From: CAYNRG01 sp047973125
GTDB lineage: Bacteria > Bacillota_I > Bacilli_A > Erysipelotrichales > Erysipelotrichaceae
Direction: 5' to 3'
DNA length: 64,000 nucleotides
Assembly: GCA_047973125.1 (NCBI GenBank)
Contig: JBKEBK010000024.1
Location: 233,549 to 297,548, forward strand
Notes under the pieces: model-generated
Seen by the model: only the letters and a program-made list of their open reading frames with translations
What the model was told of the DNA's origin: nothing
Databases searched by the model: none
Shown: positions 53,192 through 62,097 of the stretch, in pieces
Layout of the letters: every line of letters starts with the position of its first letter
How positions within the stretch are numbered: position 1 is the stretch's first letter
Translations under genes and position numbers: made by a program

Positions 53192-54321
53192 ATATTTATC
53201 TTTTTATTTTTTAATTTACTCTCAACAATATTTTTTATCAAAATATAGATTACTGCGAAAATTGGAACAGCTAAAAACATTCCAACAACCCCAAATAGAC
53301 CTCCTCCAATAATAATTGAGAACATCACCCAAAAACTTGATAAGCCAACACTATTACCTAGGATTCTAGGTCCTAAGATATTGCCATCAAATTGTTGTAA
53401 AATTAATACCCAAACGACAAATATTAATGATTGTGTTGGACTTACAATAAACAAAACTATAAAGCCTGGTACTGCTCCAATAAAGGGACCAAAAATTGGA
53501 ATCATATTTGTAACACCGATGATAACACTTATAAGAACAGCATAATCCATATCCATTAATAACATCCCAATAAAACATAAAAACCCAATAATCAAGCTAT
53601 CAATACTTTTTCCAACAATAAATTGTTTAAATTTAGTTGCTGTTAATCTAGCTACAACAATCCCCTCATCAACTTTTTTCTGAGGAAAAAAGGCGTAACA
53701 AAATTTCTTTGTTTGTAGTTTTAACTTTTCTTTATCAATCATTAAATAAGCTGCTATAAAAAGACCAATAAAGGCATTCATAACCATTCTTATTGCACTA
53801 AAAGAATAATCAATAATTATTGGAAGAGAATTTTTAATCATAACAAGAACACTTGTTGCTATTTCTTCTCCATAGCTCCAAATAAAATAAGTTATTTGAT
53901 CGATAAGTTGATTATTTGCAGTATTGTCAATTACATTATCAAAATTATCTATATAAGAAGTAATGTTTTTTGAGAGTCTTAAGGCACTACTATATGTTTG
54001 TGGTATTATTACTACTAAAATTGATGTAACTAAAAAAACTAATATAAAAATCGATAAAATTGTTGCAATCTTTCTTTTAGATGTATCTTTAAATTTATAT
54101 TTTAATAGCCATTTATACTGAATTCTCTTCATTAGTGGCATCAGTAAAAAGGCAATAGCAAAACCAAAAACAAATGGTATCATTATTGTAAAAATTTTAC
54201 CTAAAACTGATAATAAGAAATCTAATTTAGTTGTTCCATAATATACAAACATTAATATTGTTCCTGAAAATATTAATACTTTTATTAAATCACTTGTTTT
54301 TTTGTCAAAATCAAATTTCAT
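53182..54321 (-). CDS. AI-2E family transporter
   Basis: A 379-residue protein with about eight membrane helices and the AI-2E/YtvI layout: two N-terminal hairpins, a soluble amphipathic middle (about 110-150), KFKQFIVGKSIDSLIIGFLC near residue 233, then the conserved GVTNMIPIFGPFIGAVPG and LGPRILGNSVGLSSFWV. Some family members are Na+/H+ antiporters and some export small molecules; no substrate can be assigned. Monocistronic, divergent from the metK riboswitch. Confidence 0.9.
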   Translation of the reverse strand: MKFDFDKKTSDLIKVLIFSGTILMFVYYGTTKLDFLLSVLGKIFTIMIPFVFGFAIAFLLMPLMKRIQYKWLLKYKFKDTSKRKIATILSIFILVFLVTSILVVIIPQTYSSALRLSKNITSYIDNFDNVIDNTANNQLIDQITYFIWSYGEEIATSVLVMIKNSLPIIIDYSFSAIRMVMNAFIGLFIAAYLMIDKEKLKLQTKKFCYAFFPQKKVDEGIVVARLTATKFKQFIVGKSIDSLIIGFLCFIGMLLMDMDYAVLISVIIGVTNMIPIFGPFIGAVPGFIVLFIVSPTQSLIFVVWVLILQQFDGNILGPRILGNSVGLSSFWVMFSIIIGGGLFGVVGMFLAVPIFAVIYILIKNIVESKLKNKKINIKK

Positions 54322-54357
54322 ATAAACACCATCCTTTTATCTATTGTATCATATCAA

Positions 54358-54386
54358 TTGACATTACTTCTACTGTTATATATAAT
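54358..54386 (+). promoter_or_regulatory. Consensus promoter of metK leader
   Basis: A perfect TTGACA, a 17-base spacer and a perfect TATAAT. The predicted start near 54393 is just before the riboswitch aptamer. It is the strongest-looking promoter in the window. Confidence 0.85.
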
Positions 54387-54396
54387 ATGCATATAT

Positions 54397-54514
54397 TTAT
54401 CAAGAATGACTTAGAGAGTTAGCTCAATGAGGTCATACCAACCTATTTTAAAACAAGGTGGTAATGCTAACACGATAAAAAGAGATTACAGCTCTTTTTA
54501 AGAGCTGTTTTTTT
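54397..54514 (+). ncRNA. SAM riboswitch (S-box, SAM-I-like) with terminator, metK leader
   Basis: The aptamer spans about 54397-54478: P1 TTATC/GATAA, AAGA after P1, P2 ATGAC/GTCAT enclosing GAG/CTC and the ATGA element, P3 ACCAACCT/AGGTGGT, then TAAT and a short P4. The expression platform is the hairpin CAGCTCTT-TTT-AAGAGCTG plus seven T (54488-54514). It lies between a consensus promoter and metK, the standard target of SAM-binding leaders. High SAM should stabilise P1 and allow termination. The subtype (SAM-I versus a variant) is not certain by eye. Confidence 0.85.
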
Positions 54515-54532
54515 ATTAGAAAGAGGTAAAAT

Positions 54533-55627
54533 ATGAAAAAACACTACTTTACTAGTGAATCAGTAACATCAGGACATCCTGATAAAGTTTGCGATTTAAT
54601 TGCAGATAGCATCTTAGATGAGGCCCTTAAACAAGATCCAAATTCAAAAATGGCAGTAGAAGCCACCATAAAGGATAACTTTATATTAATATATGGTGAA
54701 GCAAATACAAAAGCATTAATTAATTATGCTGATATTGCAAAAGATACCTTAAAAGAAATAGGATATTTAGAAGACTATGAGGTACTAATTAAAGTTAGTA
54801 ATCAATCTGCTGAAATTAATAAAGCTGTCGATCAAGAAATACTGGCAGCTGGAGATCAAGGAATAATGTTTGGTTATGCCTGCAATGAAAGTGAGAGTTT
54901 AATGCCCTTACCAATTCATTTAGCTCACAGACTTGCAAAACAGTTAGAGACAACTAGAAGAAAAAATCCATTATTAAAGCCTGATGGAAAAACTCAAGTT
55001 ACAGTTGAATATATCGATGATTTACCAAAAAGAATTGATACTATTGTAATTTCTTCTCAACACGACAAAAACATTTCACAAGAAGAACTAAAAGAAATCA
55101 TCATGGAGAGTGTTATTAAACCAGTCATTAATGAAAAACTAGTTGATTCAAATACTAAGTACTTAATTAATCCAAGTGGATCATTTATAGTTGGTGGAAG
55201 TTTTGGAGATAGCGGTACAACGGGAAGAAAAATTGTAGTTGATACATATGGTGGAGCCGTCCCAAATGGTGGAGGTTGTTTTAGTTCAAAAGATCCAACA
55301 AAGGTTGATCGAAGTGCAGCCTACTATGCAAGGTATGTATGTAAGAATCTTGTTGCTAATGAATTATGCGACAGATGCCAAATTGAATTGTCATATGCCA
55401 TTGGAAAAACTAATCCTATTTCAATATACATTGAAACATTTAATACCAATAAAATACCTACAGAACAAATAGAGAAAATTGTTCATCAAAACTTTAATTT
55501 TTCAGTTAATTCAATAATCGAGGAGTTAAAGCTTAAAAATCCTATCTATAAAGAGACAACTAATTATGGACATTTTGGTAAAAATAATTTACCATGGGAA
55601 AGAGTGAAAACTTTAAAGGGGATTTGA
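54533..55627 (+). CDS. metK: S-adenosylmethionine synthetase
   Basis: A 364-residue enzyme making SAM from methionine and ATP. Visible motifs are SGHPDKVCDLIADSILDE (residues 13-30), the signature GDQGIMFGYACNE near residue 106, DGKTQVTVEY, and the P-loop-like GGSFGDSGTTGRKI near residue 222. It is about 20 residues shorter than most bacterial MetK, mainly at the C-terminal end. Start follows GAAAGAGGT. Controlled by the riboswitch upstream. Its stop is three bases before the next gene. Confidence 0.97.
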   Translation: MKKHYFTSESVTSGHPDKVCDLIADSILDEALKQDPNSKMAVEATIKDNFILIYGEANTKALINYADIAKDTLKEIGYLEDYEVLIKVSNQSAEINKAVDQEILAAGDQGIMFGYACNESESLMPLPIHLAHRLAKQLETTRRKNPLLKPDGKTQVTVEYIDDLPKRIDTIVISSQHDKNISQEELKEIIMESVIKPVINEKLVDSNTKYLINPSGSFIVGGSFGDSGTTGRKIVVDTYGGAVPNGGGCFSSKDPTKVDRSAAYYARYVCKNLVANELCDRCQIELSYAIGKTNPISIYIETFNTNKIPTEQIEKIVHQNFNFSVNSIIEELKLKNPIYKETTNYGHFGKNNLPWERVKTLKGI

Positions 55628-55630
55628 TAA

Positions 55631-56437
55631 ATGATAAAATTAATAATCAGTGATATGGATGGTTGTTTCTTAAACGATAAGAAACAACTGCATCCAGATA
55701 CCATCGATTTGATCAAAGAATGTAAAAGAAATAATATTCATTTTTGTATTGCCAGTGGCAGATCATTTGAAGGACTTATAAAATATTTTGAGTCAGTAAT
55801 AAACGATATCACTTTAATCTGCGATAATGGAGCAATGATATATCACCACAACAAATTATTATCAATTACACCAATTAAAGAAGAAGATGTTACGATGTAT
55901 ACAAAAATCGCTAAAAACATCAATAATGTTGTCCCAATCCTTACAACACCAACTAAGGTTTATATGCAAAAAGATGAAAGTATTAAAAATGAAAATATAG
56001 AAGAAATTAAACATTATTATCCAAATATCTTAATGATTGATGACATCTTAGAAATAAAAAAAGACGTCTTAAAAATATCAATTTATGATATGGATAAAGC
56101 TGCAATTAATTCATTTCCAGTTTTAAGCAAAATAGTATCGGAATCAAAGGTAATCTTATCTGCAGAAGTTTGGGTTGATGTTATTAACCCAGATGTTAAT
56201 AAAGGAACTGCCTCAATTTCCCTACAAAAGTTTTTAAAGATAAAAGATGATGATGTCGCAGTTTTTGGTGATTATTTAAATGATTTAGAAATGATTAAAG
56301 CATTTTCTAATTCATATGCTCCAAATACTGCTCATCCAGAATTATTAACTCATGCTAAAAACATAATCGAATCAAATGATAAGTGGTCTGTATATTATAA
56401 AATAAAAGAGTTAATAAAAGCCCAAATAAAAGACTAA
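55631..56437 (+). CDS. Cof-type HAD-IIB phosphatase
   Basis: A 268-residue Cof-like phosphatase: ISDMDGCFLNDKKQLHP (motif I), CIASGRSFEGL (motif II), a C2B cap, NKGTASISLQKFL (motif III Lys) and FGDYLNDLEMI (motif IV). It starts three bases after metK behind AAAGGGG, so it is co-transcribed and under the same riboswitch. A second Cof-type enzyme is at 23451; sequence similarity between the two is only at family level. The substrate is unknown. Confidence 0.88.
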   Translation: MIKLIISDMDGCFLNDKKQLHPDTIDLIKECKRNNIHFCIASGRSFEGLIKYFESVINDITLICDNGAMIYHHNKLLSITPIKEEDVTMYTKIAKNINNVVPILTTPTKVYMQKDESIKNENIEEIKHYYPNILMIDDILEIKKDVLKISIYDMDKAAINSFPVLSKIVSESKVILSAEVWVDVINPDVNKGTASISLQKFLKIKDDDVAVFGDYLNDLEMIKAFSNSYAPNTAHPELLTHAKNIIESNDKWSVYYKIKELIKAQIKD

Positions 56438-56478
56438 TTAATAAAGTGGTACTCATTTCATTAACTAGTCTTTTTTTT
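56430..56478. terminator. Terminator at convergent HAD/GPH gene ends
   Basis: A long stem AGACTAATTAAT/ATTAACTAGTCT (one wobble) closed by a loop of about 17 bases, then eight T residues on the plus strand. Confidence 0.7.
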
Positions 56479-57823
56479 ATTGTTCGCTATTATGTTTTGC
56501 TAAAATTTGCTCTTCAATTTCTTTTTCTCTCTTTTTATCAAGCGGTAATAAATGAATCATAATAACAGCAACTATTAAAGCAGTCGCTGGAAAAAGTCCA
56601 ATCGAAATTTTTAAGTTTTTAACCGTTTCAACACTTTGAGTTACAAGGTTACCATCATAATTTATCGTATTAAGTATAAAGGCAAAAATCGCATTTACAG
56701 CATTAAATCCCATACCCATAATAATTGAGTTAATCGCTATTATTGTTCCTGATTTTCTTTTACCAGTTTCTAACTCATCCAAATCAATAATTGTACCAAG
56801 AAGTGGAACTTGTAAAATATAGAAGAATGCAATTCCAACCATTGTTAGTGCATATAATACCGTTACAAAATAATAGTTTGGTGCAAAGGCTAGTCCAACA
56901 TAACAGACTGCAGTAATTAATAATCCTATTTTTAAAGAGTCTCTACTACCAAATTTCGATACAAATTTAACAGAAACTCCAAATATTATAAATTGAACAA
57001 TAGCTCCTAATATATCTGGTAAAGCCGCAAAAATTTCTACAGCCTTAGCAACGTCCTCCATATAATATAAATACATTGTGTAATATGCTGAAGCTATGCC
57101 ATTAACAATAAATATTACTATAAAATATAATACGAAGCTTTTTGATTTAATTATCATTTTAAGTGATTTTATAATATCATCCATAGTAATTCTTTTTTCT
57201 TTAGAATTATTTACCATCATATTTTTATTTATAACTCTTAATGAAAACATCGATAAGATAAATCCGACAATTATACATGTGATAAATACTGTTACTATTG
57301 TCTCTTTAGAGTAATTACCAGTAAACATAAATACCGGTATCAAAGAATTTATTGCAGCTGGTAAAAATCCTAAATAGCTTTTATAAGCTGCAATCTCTGT
57401 TCTTTCACTTGTATCTGAAGTAACATTTAAAATATATGACATATAATTCATTGTAAAGATTAATTTCGAAAGATCATACATAAAATAAATCACTAACAAC
57501 GATAAGAATATAAGGTTATCATTCCAAGTACCTTGGATTAGAAATATTGAAATTGCTAAAACCATTATTACCGGTAATGATATTTTTATCAGTTTGGCAT
57601 AATTACCTATCTTATCTGTTATATAGCCACCCAATAGGTTGTTTGCTATTGTTGCTATAATCATTAATGACATTACCCTTCCAAAAATCGAAGGACTAAC
57701 ACCTAAAACATCAGTAAAGTATTTCATTAGACCTGTGTCTACGACAATCATCAGTGACATTGCTACCCCTGGAAGTGCAATTAGAAACATATCCTTTTTA
57801 CTTAATTTATTTAATCTACTCAT
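56477..57823 (-). CDS. MFS transporter, glycoside-pentoside-hexuronide (GPH) symporter-like
   Basis: A 448-residue protein with 12 membrane helices. It begins KLSKKDMFLIALPGVAMSL, then VDTGLMKYFTDVLGVSP, and the first-loop motif GGYITDKIGNYAKLIKIS, which fits the MelB/GPH layout. It starts inside the end of the adjacent hydrolase gene (8-base overlap), so the two are one transcript. It probably imports the oligosaccharide or glycoside processed by that enzyme, with Na+ or H+. The substrate is inference. Confidence 0.82.
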   Translation of the reverse strand: MSRLNKLSKKDMFLIALPGVAMSLMIVVDTGLMKYFTDVLGVSPSIFGRVMSLMIIATIANNLLGGYITDKIGNYAKLIKISLPVIMVLAISIFLIQGTWNDNLIFLSLLVIYFMYDLSKLIFTMNYMSYILNVTSDTSERTEIAAYKSYLGFLPAAINSLIPVFMFTGNYSKETIVTVFITCIIVGFILSMFSLRVINKNMMVNNSKEKRITMDDIIKSLKMIIKSKSFVLYFIVIFIVNGIASAYYTMYLYYMEDVAKAVEIFAALPDILGAIVQFIIFGVSVKFVSKFGSRDSLKIGLLITAVCYVGLAFAPNYYFVTVLYALTMVGIAFFYILQVPLLGTIIDLDELETGKRKSGTIIAINSIIMGMGFNAVNAIFAFILNTINYDGNLVTQSVETVKNLKISIGLFPATALIVAVIMIHLLPLDKKREKEIEEQILAKHNSEQ

Positions 57824-59732
57824 TATTTTTTCCCCTTATTTTATATTCACCTGTATCAAAGTTAACTGTAATTTCAACACCATTACTAAATGTTGTTTGT
57901 TGTAACCTATAACTATCATCTAAAAACTTATGATCTATCATTTCTGCATTGTATAGATCTTTGGTTATTTTTGCAATTTCCATTACATTTTTAATTCTAT
58001 TCATTATCTGTTTTGTATTTTCTTTTTGTCCTGTTGTATCCATAGAAGAAGAAAAATAAGGACTTTGACCATTAAGGATACAGTGTAATTTCCCCTCATC
58101 ATTATCCGGAATACCCCATCCACCTTTACCATCTACAAACCATGGAATAAAGACACACTCATGATATACTAAATTAAGTAAAGGAATAGCAACACCTACC
58201 CCTTCTCCTCTTTCTTGAGGAGTAATGCTATATGGAGCATGATGAACAATATCTAATTCATTTATCATTTGGTGACCAGGCTCCTCTGAACTTACAATTA
58301 TTCCTTTATCTCTTAGCCACTTAAAACAAGCTCTACGATATTCTATGCTTTGTTTTCTGGTAGTTAAATGATGCCTATTGTAACACTCATCACCCGGTGC
58401 TATCGAAAAGACATCAAGATAGACTCCATTTACTTTTATATCATTATCAAATAATGTTTCATATGTTTTTTTTACATAGTCTAATGCAAATGATGAACAT
58501 AAGAGGTTGTGTGCTCCTCCATCCCATTCATCACAATATAATTTTTTGCCATTAATATTAATTATGGCTTTTTCTGTATCATAGGCATCACTATCTAAAT
58601 AGAAATCACGATATTGATCATGTAAAGCAAATACATACCCCAATTTTTGACAGGTATCACTTAGTATCTTTAATCCTTGATAGCCACCTGCATCATCTGA
58701 TGGTGGCAAAATATATGGATGCAAATTATCATAGCCATTCTTGCCCCAACCATCAAGATGCACATAGGCTTTTTCTAAACCTAATTCCTTAAACTTAGTA
58801 AATATTTTTGCACTCTGGTAAAAATCATTATGAAGAATCCTATTTACCTTTCCTTTTTTATATCCTTTACTCTTTGGTTTTCTATTTTCTAAAGTTCTCC
58901 AATGAATTATTGGACTTCCAATAAGCTTAGAAACATTACTATTTCTTTTTATTTTATCATCAATTGTAATAAAGTTATTATTTTTTATTAAATTCTCACG
59001 ATACTCTTTAGCAAAAGTAACATAGTTACACTCATCATAAAATCTCATAGTTAACTCTCTTTTATAAGAAAGTTTTCCAAGTGAGCCTAACCAATTACTT
59101 GCTGTAAGAAATGCCTTATCTTTTCCATAGCTTGAAAACAAGCTTAGATCATAAGCATTTTCACTATATGCAACATAACCCTTTTTATCGCATACTCTTC
59201 CCCATAAAGGCATATATGCTTCTCCACTATTTAACTGTCTCCAATATTTTGTAATTAAAAAGATTTCTTTTCGATTTTTTTTATAGGTGTCTGGTAAAAT
59301 AAATCCCTGTCTTCTAGGATCAACACTATAAGCTTTATTTACATCATAACTCTTTGCATTAAATGGTTGAGGAAAACTTACACATTTAAAATTTTCACCT
59401 TCTTCATTGAAAGCTTCTATACTGAAATTAACCTTATTATTCTCACAAATCTCAACAGTAGTTTGAAATCTTACATTTAACTTTTTTCCTAGTATTGAAA
59501 AGCCACTATATGAACTGACAATTTTATTATCAATAACTTCATGAGTTTTATTCTTAGCCCAACTAAAAGACTTATAGAACCAAATATTTTTATTAAAAAT
59601 TTTTCTTTGAAAAATAATATGAGGTTTTCTTCCTTGAGATATCCAACTATAACCATTATTAATAACCTCATATTTTAAATTATCATTTAATAACCTTACT
59701 TCAATACTACCTTTTTTTATCATCTGCAACAT
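57816..59732 (-). CDS. DUF5696-like predicted glycoside hydrolase
   Basis: A 638-residue protein without a signal peptide. An N-terminal beta-sandwich (about 10-230) is followed by a (beta/alpha)8-type region (about 270-560). Motifs are AYVHLDGWGKNGYDN, YVFALHDQYRDFYLDSDAYD, GVYLDVFSIAPGDE (candidate nucleophile Asp) and GIIVSSEEPGHQ (candidate acid/base Glu). These resemble DUF5696 and GH101/GH129-type alpha-glycosidases as I recall them; the activity is not proven. Start follows GGAGGT by eight bases; an out-of-frame ATG closer to the site is rejected. Paired with the GPH symporter, it suggests intracellular breakdown of an imported glycoside. Confidence 0.6.
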   Translation of the reverse strand: MLQMIKKGSIEVRLLNDNLKYEVINNGYSWISQGRKPHIIFQRKIFNKNIWFYKSFSWAKNKTHEVIDNKIVSSYSGFSILGKKLNVRFQTTVEICENNKVNFSIEAFNEEGENFKCVSFPQPFNAKSYDVNKAYSVDPRRQGFILPDTYKKNRKEIFLITKYWRQLNSGEAYMPLWGRVCDKKGYVAYSENAYDLSLFSSYGKDKAFLTASNWLGSLGKLSYKRELTMRFYDECNYVTFAKEYRENLIKNNNFITIDDKIKRNSNVSKLIGSPIIHWRTLENRKPKSKGYKKGKVNRILHNDFYQSAKIFTKFKELGLEKAYVHLDGWGKNGYDNLHPYILPPSDDAGGYQGLKILSDTCQKLGYVFALHDQYRDFYLDSDAYDTEKAIININGKKLYCDEWDGGAHNLLCSSFALDYVKKTYETLFDNDIKVNGVYLDVFSIAPGDECYNRHHLTTRKQSIEYRRACFKWLRDKGIIVSSEEPGHQMINELDIVHHAPYSITPQERGEGVGVAIPLLNLVYHECVFIPWFVDGKGGWGIPDNDEGKLHCILNGQSPYFSSSMDTTGQKENTKQIMNRIKNVMEIAKITKDLYNAEMIDHKFLDDSYRLQQTTFSNGVEITVNFDTGEYKIRGKNNE

Positions 59733-59749
59733 TCATTACCACCTCCTAA

Positions 59750-59786
59750 TCAATAGAAAATGAGCAGTAGTTATTCAATAGAAAAT
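59750..59786. repeat. Two direct repeats of TCAATAGAAAAT
   Basis: Exact 12-base repeats at 59750-59761 and 59775-59786 (25-base spacing) in the leader of the hydrolase gene, on the upstream side of its ribosome site. Function unknown. Confidence 0.5.
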
Positions 59787-59854
59787 AAAACAAGATGATA
59801 TTAAAACTAAATTAATGTTTTATTTTATAAACCTAGAGTAGCACAATGTCACAC

Positions 59855-59879
59855 TATGCGTCAATACAATTGTATGCGT
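59855..59879. promoter_or_regulatory. Candidate operator at hydrolase/symporter promoter
   Basis: A perfect 12-base palindrome ATACAATTGTAT (59864-59875) lies between two direct copies of TATGCGT (59855-59861, 59873-59879). It overlaps a minus-strand TTGACG -35 whose partner -10 would be TACTCT 18 bases on. The nearby LacI-family regulator is the obvious candidate binder; the link is inference. Confidence 0.45.
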
Positions 59880-59959
59880 TTTCAAAAAATAAGTTTCCTA
59901 ATTGTTTTTTAAATCATAATATTTTTATAAAAGATAAATAAATTTTATAATAACATATA

Positions 59960-59968
59960 TGATATAAT
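59960..59968 (+). promoter_or_regulatory. Extended -10 promoter of nucleotidyltransferase gene
   Basis: TGA-TATAAT, 52 bases before the start codon, with no clear -35. Confidence 0.5.
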
Positions 59969-60020
59969 CAAAGATATTAGATAAGTTATTAATCAGTCTA
60001 AAAGAAGGAGGACATATGAT

Positions 60021-60923
60021 ATGAATAAACCAGTATTAGTTATTTTAGCAGCAGGTATGGGAAGTAGATATGGAGGATTAAAACAAATAGACACTGTCGG
60101 AAGTAATGGCGAATCGATAATTGACTTTTCGATATATGATGCTTATGAAGCAGGATTTCGCAAAGTAGTCTTAATAATAAGAAAAGAACATGAAGAAGCA
60201 TTTAAAGAAAGTCTAACAAATAAGATTTCAAAAAAGATGGAAGTAGAATTTGCTTATCAAGATTTATTTGATATTCCAGAAGAATTTGATGTGCCACAAG
60301 GAAGAGAAAAGCCTTGGGGAACAACCCATGCTCTTTTATCATGTAAAAATTTAAATGCACCATTTGCAATCTGTAATGCTGATGACTATTATGGAAAAGA
60401 TGCATTTAAAGTTATTTACAATTTTCTACTAAATGATGTATCAGATGATAATTATGGTATGGTTGGTTATCAGTGCAATAAAACACTTACAGACAACGGA
60501 ACCGTAACAAGAGGTTTGTGTGAAGTTGAAAATGGATATTTAACTAATATCAGAGAAATTCAAAAAATTGCTAGAATCGATAATAAAGCAAAATATGAAG
60601 ATAATGATCAATGGAAAGAATTAAGTGAGGATGCTTTAGTATCAATGAATTTCTGGGGCTTCACGCCAAAAATCTTAGAAAGTTGTAAAGAATTATTTAT
60701 TAACTTCTTAAAGGAATCTTTACAAGATAATCCAATGAAGTGTGAACATGTTATTCCAACTGCCATTGGAGATTTAGTAAAAAATGGAACATGTAAAATC
60801 AAAGTATTACAAAGTGATGATGAATGGTTTGGAGTAACATATAAAGACGATAAACCTTTAGTTGTAAAGAAGCTACAAGAATTTAAAGATAGAAACACTT
60901 ATCCATTTGATTTGTGGAAATAA
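60021..60923 (+). CDS. Sugar-phosphate nucleotidyltransferase
   Basis: A 300-residue GT-A-fold nucleotidyltransferase: LVILAAGMGSRYGGLKQIDTVG (residues 5-26, nucleotide loop), then GTTHALLSCKN and the metal-binding ICNADDYYG near residue 118. No beta-helix tail follows. The G-L-K-Q loop form is typical of a broad group of uncharacterised sugar-1-phosphate nucleotidyltransferases. Start follows GGAGG by about nine bases. It probably activates a sugar for glycan synthesis; the nucleotide and sugar are not readable. Confidence 0.82.
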   Translation: MNKPVLVILAAGMGSRYGGLKQIDTVGSNGESIIDFSIYDAYEAGFRKVVLIIRKEHEEAFKESLTNKISKKMEVEFAYQDLFDIPEEFDVPQGREKPWGTTHALLSCKNLNAPFAICNADDYYGKDAFKVIYNFLLNDVSDDNYGMVGYQCNKTLTDNGTVTRGLCEVENGYLTNIREIQKIARIDNKAKYEDNDQWKELSEDALVSMNFWGFTPKILESCKELFINFLKESLQDNPMKCEHVIPTAIGDLVKNGTCKIKVLQSDDEWFGVTYKDDKPLVVKKLQEFKDRNTYPFDLWK

Positions 60924-60942
60924 AATTATTAAAAATATTATA

Positions 60943-60998
60943 AAAACCTAGATTAGTAATATCTTTTTAACAGATACTACTAATTTAGGTTTTATTTT
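60943..60998 (+). terminator. Terminator after nucleotidyltransferase gene
   Basis: A long imperfect stem AAACCTAGATTAGTAATATC/GATACTACTAATTTAGGTTT is followed by a T-rich run. Confidence 0.75.
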
Positions 60999-61075
60999 AT
61001 TTAAGATTTATTATTTGATCAGATAATTTTAACTAGCACGAGTAAATTGTAGCTAATATAACTAGTTTATCTTAA

Positions 61076-62071
61076 CTAAGTCGATTCACCCCAATTAACG
61101 CTACAATCTAAAACCTGTTGCTTTGATTCTTTATTTCTATTTTCTAGACTATCAATTAAAATGCTTGCTGCTTTTACACCCTCATCATATGCTGGTTGGA
61201 CAATGGTTGTTATTTTAGGTGATATAAGTTCTGTCCATTCTAAGCTATCAAATCCAATTACTCCTAATTTACTTGGAATATGTTCTTTATACATCTTAAT
61301 AACTTTATACATTTTTGATAGTAACCAGTTATTACAGATAAAAATACAAGTTTTTTTATTTTCAAGAAGGTATTGATCTATTTTTTCTTTGATCATATCT
61401 ACTGAAGAGTACTCATCTAATATAAATGTATCATAACTTTTCCCGTGAATATCTAGGCAGTTTGTAAAACCTAGTGTTCTCTCTAACCTTGTAACTAGTA
61501 CTTTGGGATCTGCTGAAATTAAAATATACTGTTCATAATTTTTTTTAACCAATTCTTCACAGGCTTCATAAACTGCTTCGTAATTATTAGTTTTTACCCA
61601 CATGTTATTATTATAAATTGTTGGAGAGTCAAAAAATACTACCGGAAGATTATGATTATTTTTTTCTAGCCAATAATTAAAGTGAATAGTAGGCTGAACA
61701 ATAAAGCCATCTACATTCATTGATTTCATATTATTAACATGCTTTATTTCCTTTTTAATATCATACTCACTTGATGCTAAAATTATTTGATAACCCTCTT
61801 TATTAGCATAGTCCATAATGCCTTTAACAAATTGATTTGCATAACCTTTACAAATATCTCCAATGATAACTCCAATAATTCTAGACTCTTTAATACTTAA
61901 AGTTCTAGCAACTGCACTTGGTTTATATCCAGAACTCTTTATTACCTCACCTATTTTATTCTTAGTATTTTCTGACATCTTTTCATATTTACCGTTTAGG
62001 TAAAATGATACTGTCGCTTTAGAGACATTTGAAAGTTTTGCAATGTCATTTATCGTTAATTTTTTATTCAT
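61076..62071 (-). CDS. LacI family transcriptional regulator
   Basis: A 331-residue regulator with an N-terminal LacI helix-turn-helix (TINDIAKLSNVSKATVSFYL, residues 5-24) and hinge helix SAVARTLS, then a periplasmic-binding-type effector domain (IIGVIIGDICKGYANQFVKG, VDGFIVQP, GVIGFDSLEWTELISPKITT). It binds a sugar or sugar phosphate. The closest likely targets are the hydrolase/symporter pair and the nucleotidyltransferase; the palindrome at 59864 is a candidate site. Confidence 0.92.
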   Translation of the reverse strand: MNKKLTINDIAKLSNVSKATVSFYLNGKYEKMSENTKNKIGEVIKSSGYKPSAVARTLSIKESRIIGVIIGDICKGYANQFVKGIMDYANKEGYQIILASSEYDIKKEIKHVNNMKSMNVDGFIVQPTIHFNYWLEKNNHNLPVVFFDSPTIYNNNMWVKTNNYEAVYEACEELVKKNYEQYILISADPKVLVTRLERTLGFTNCLDIHGKSYDTFILDEYSSVDMIKEKIDQYLLENKKTCIFICNNWLLSKMYKVIKMYKEHIPSKLGVIGFDSLEWTELISPKITTIVQPAYDEGVKAASILIDSLENRNKESKQQVLDCSVNWGEST

Positions 62072-62097
62072 ATTATTACCTCAACTACTCTTTACAA

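Noticed and set aside
54397..54514. T-box leader instead of SAM riboswitch before metK
   Set aside because: No T-box consensus (TGGNACCGCG) is present; the conserved S-box elements and the gene identity fit a SAM-binding leader.
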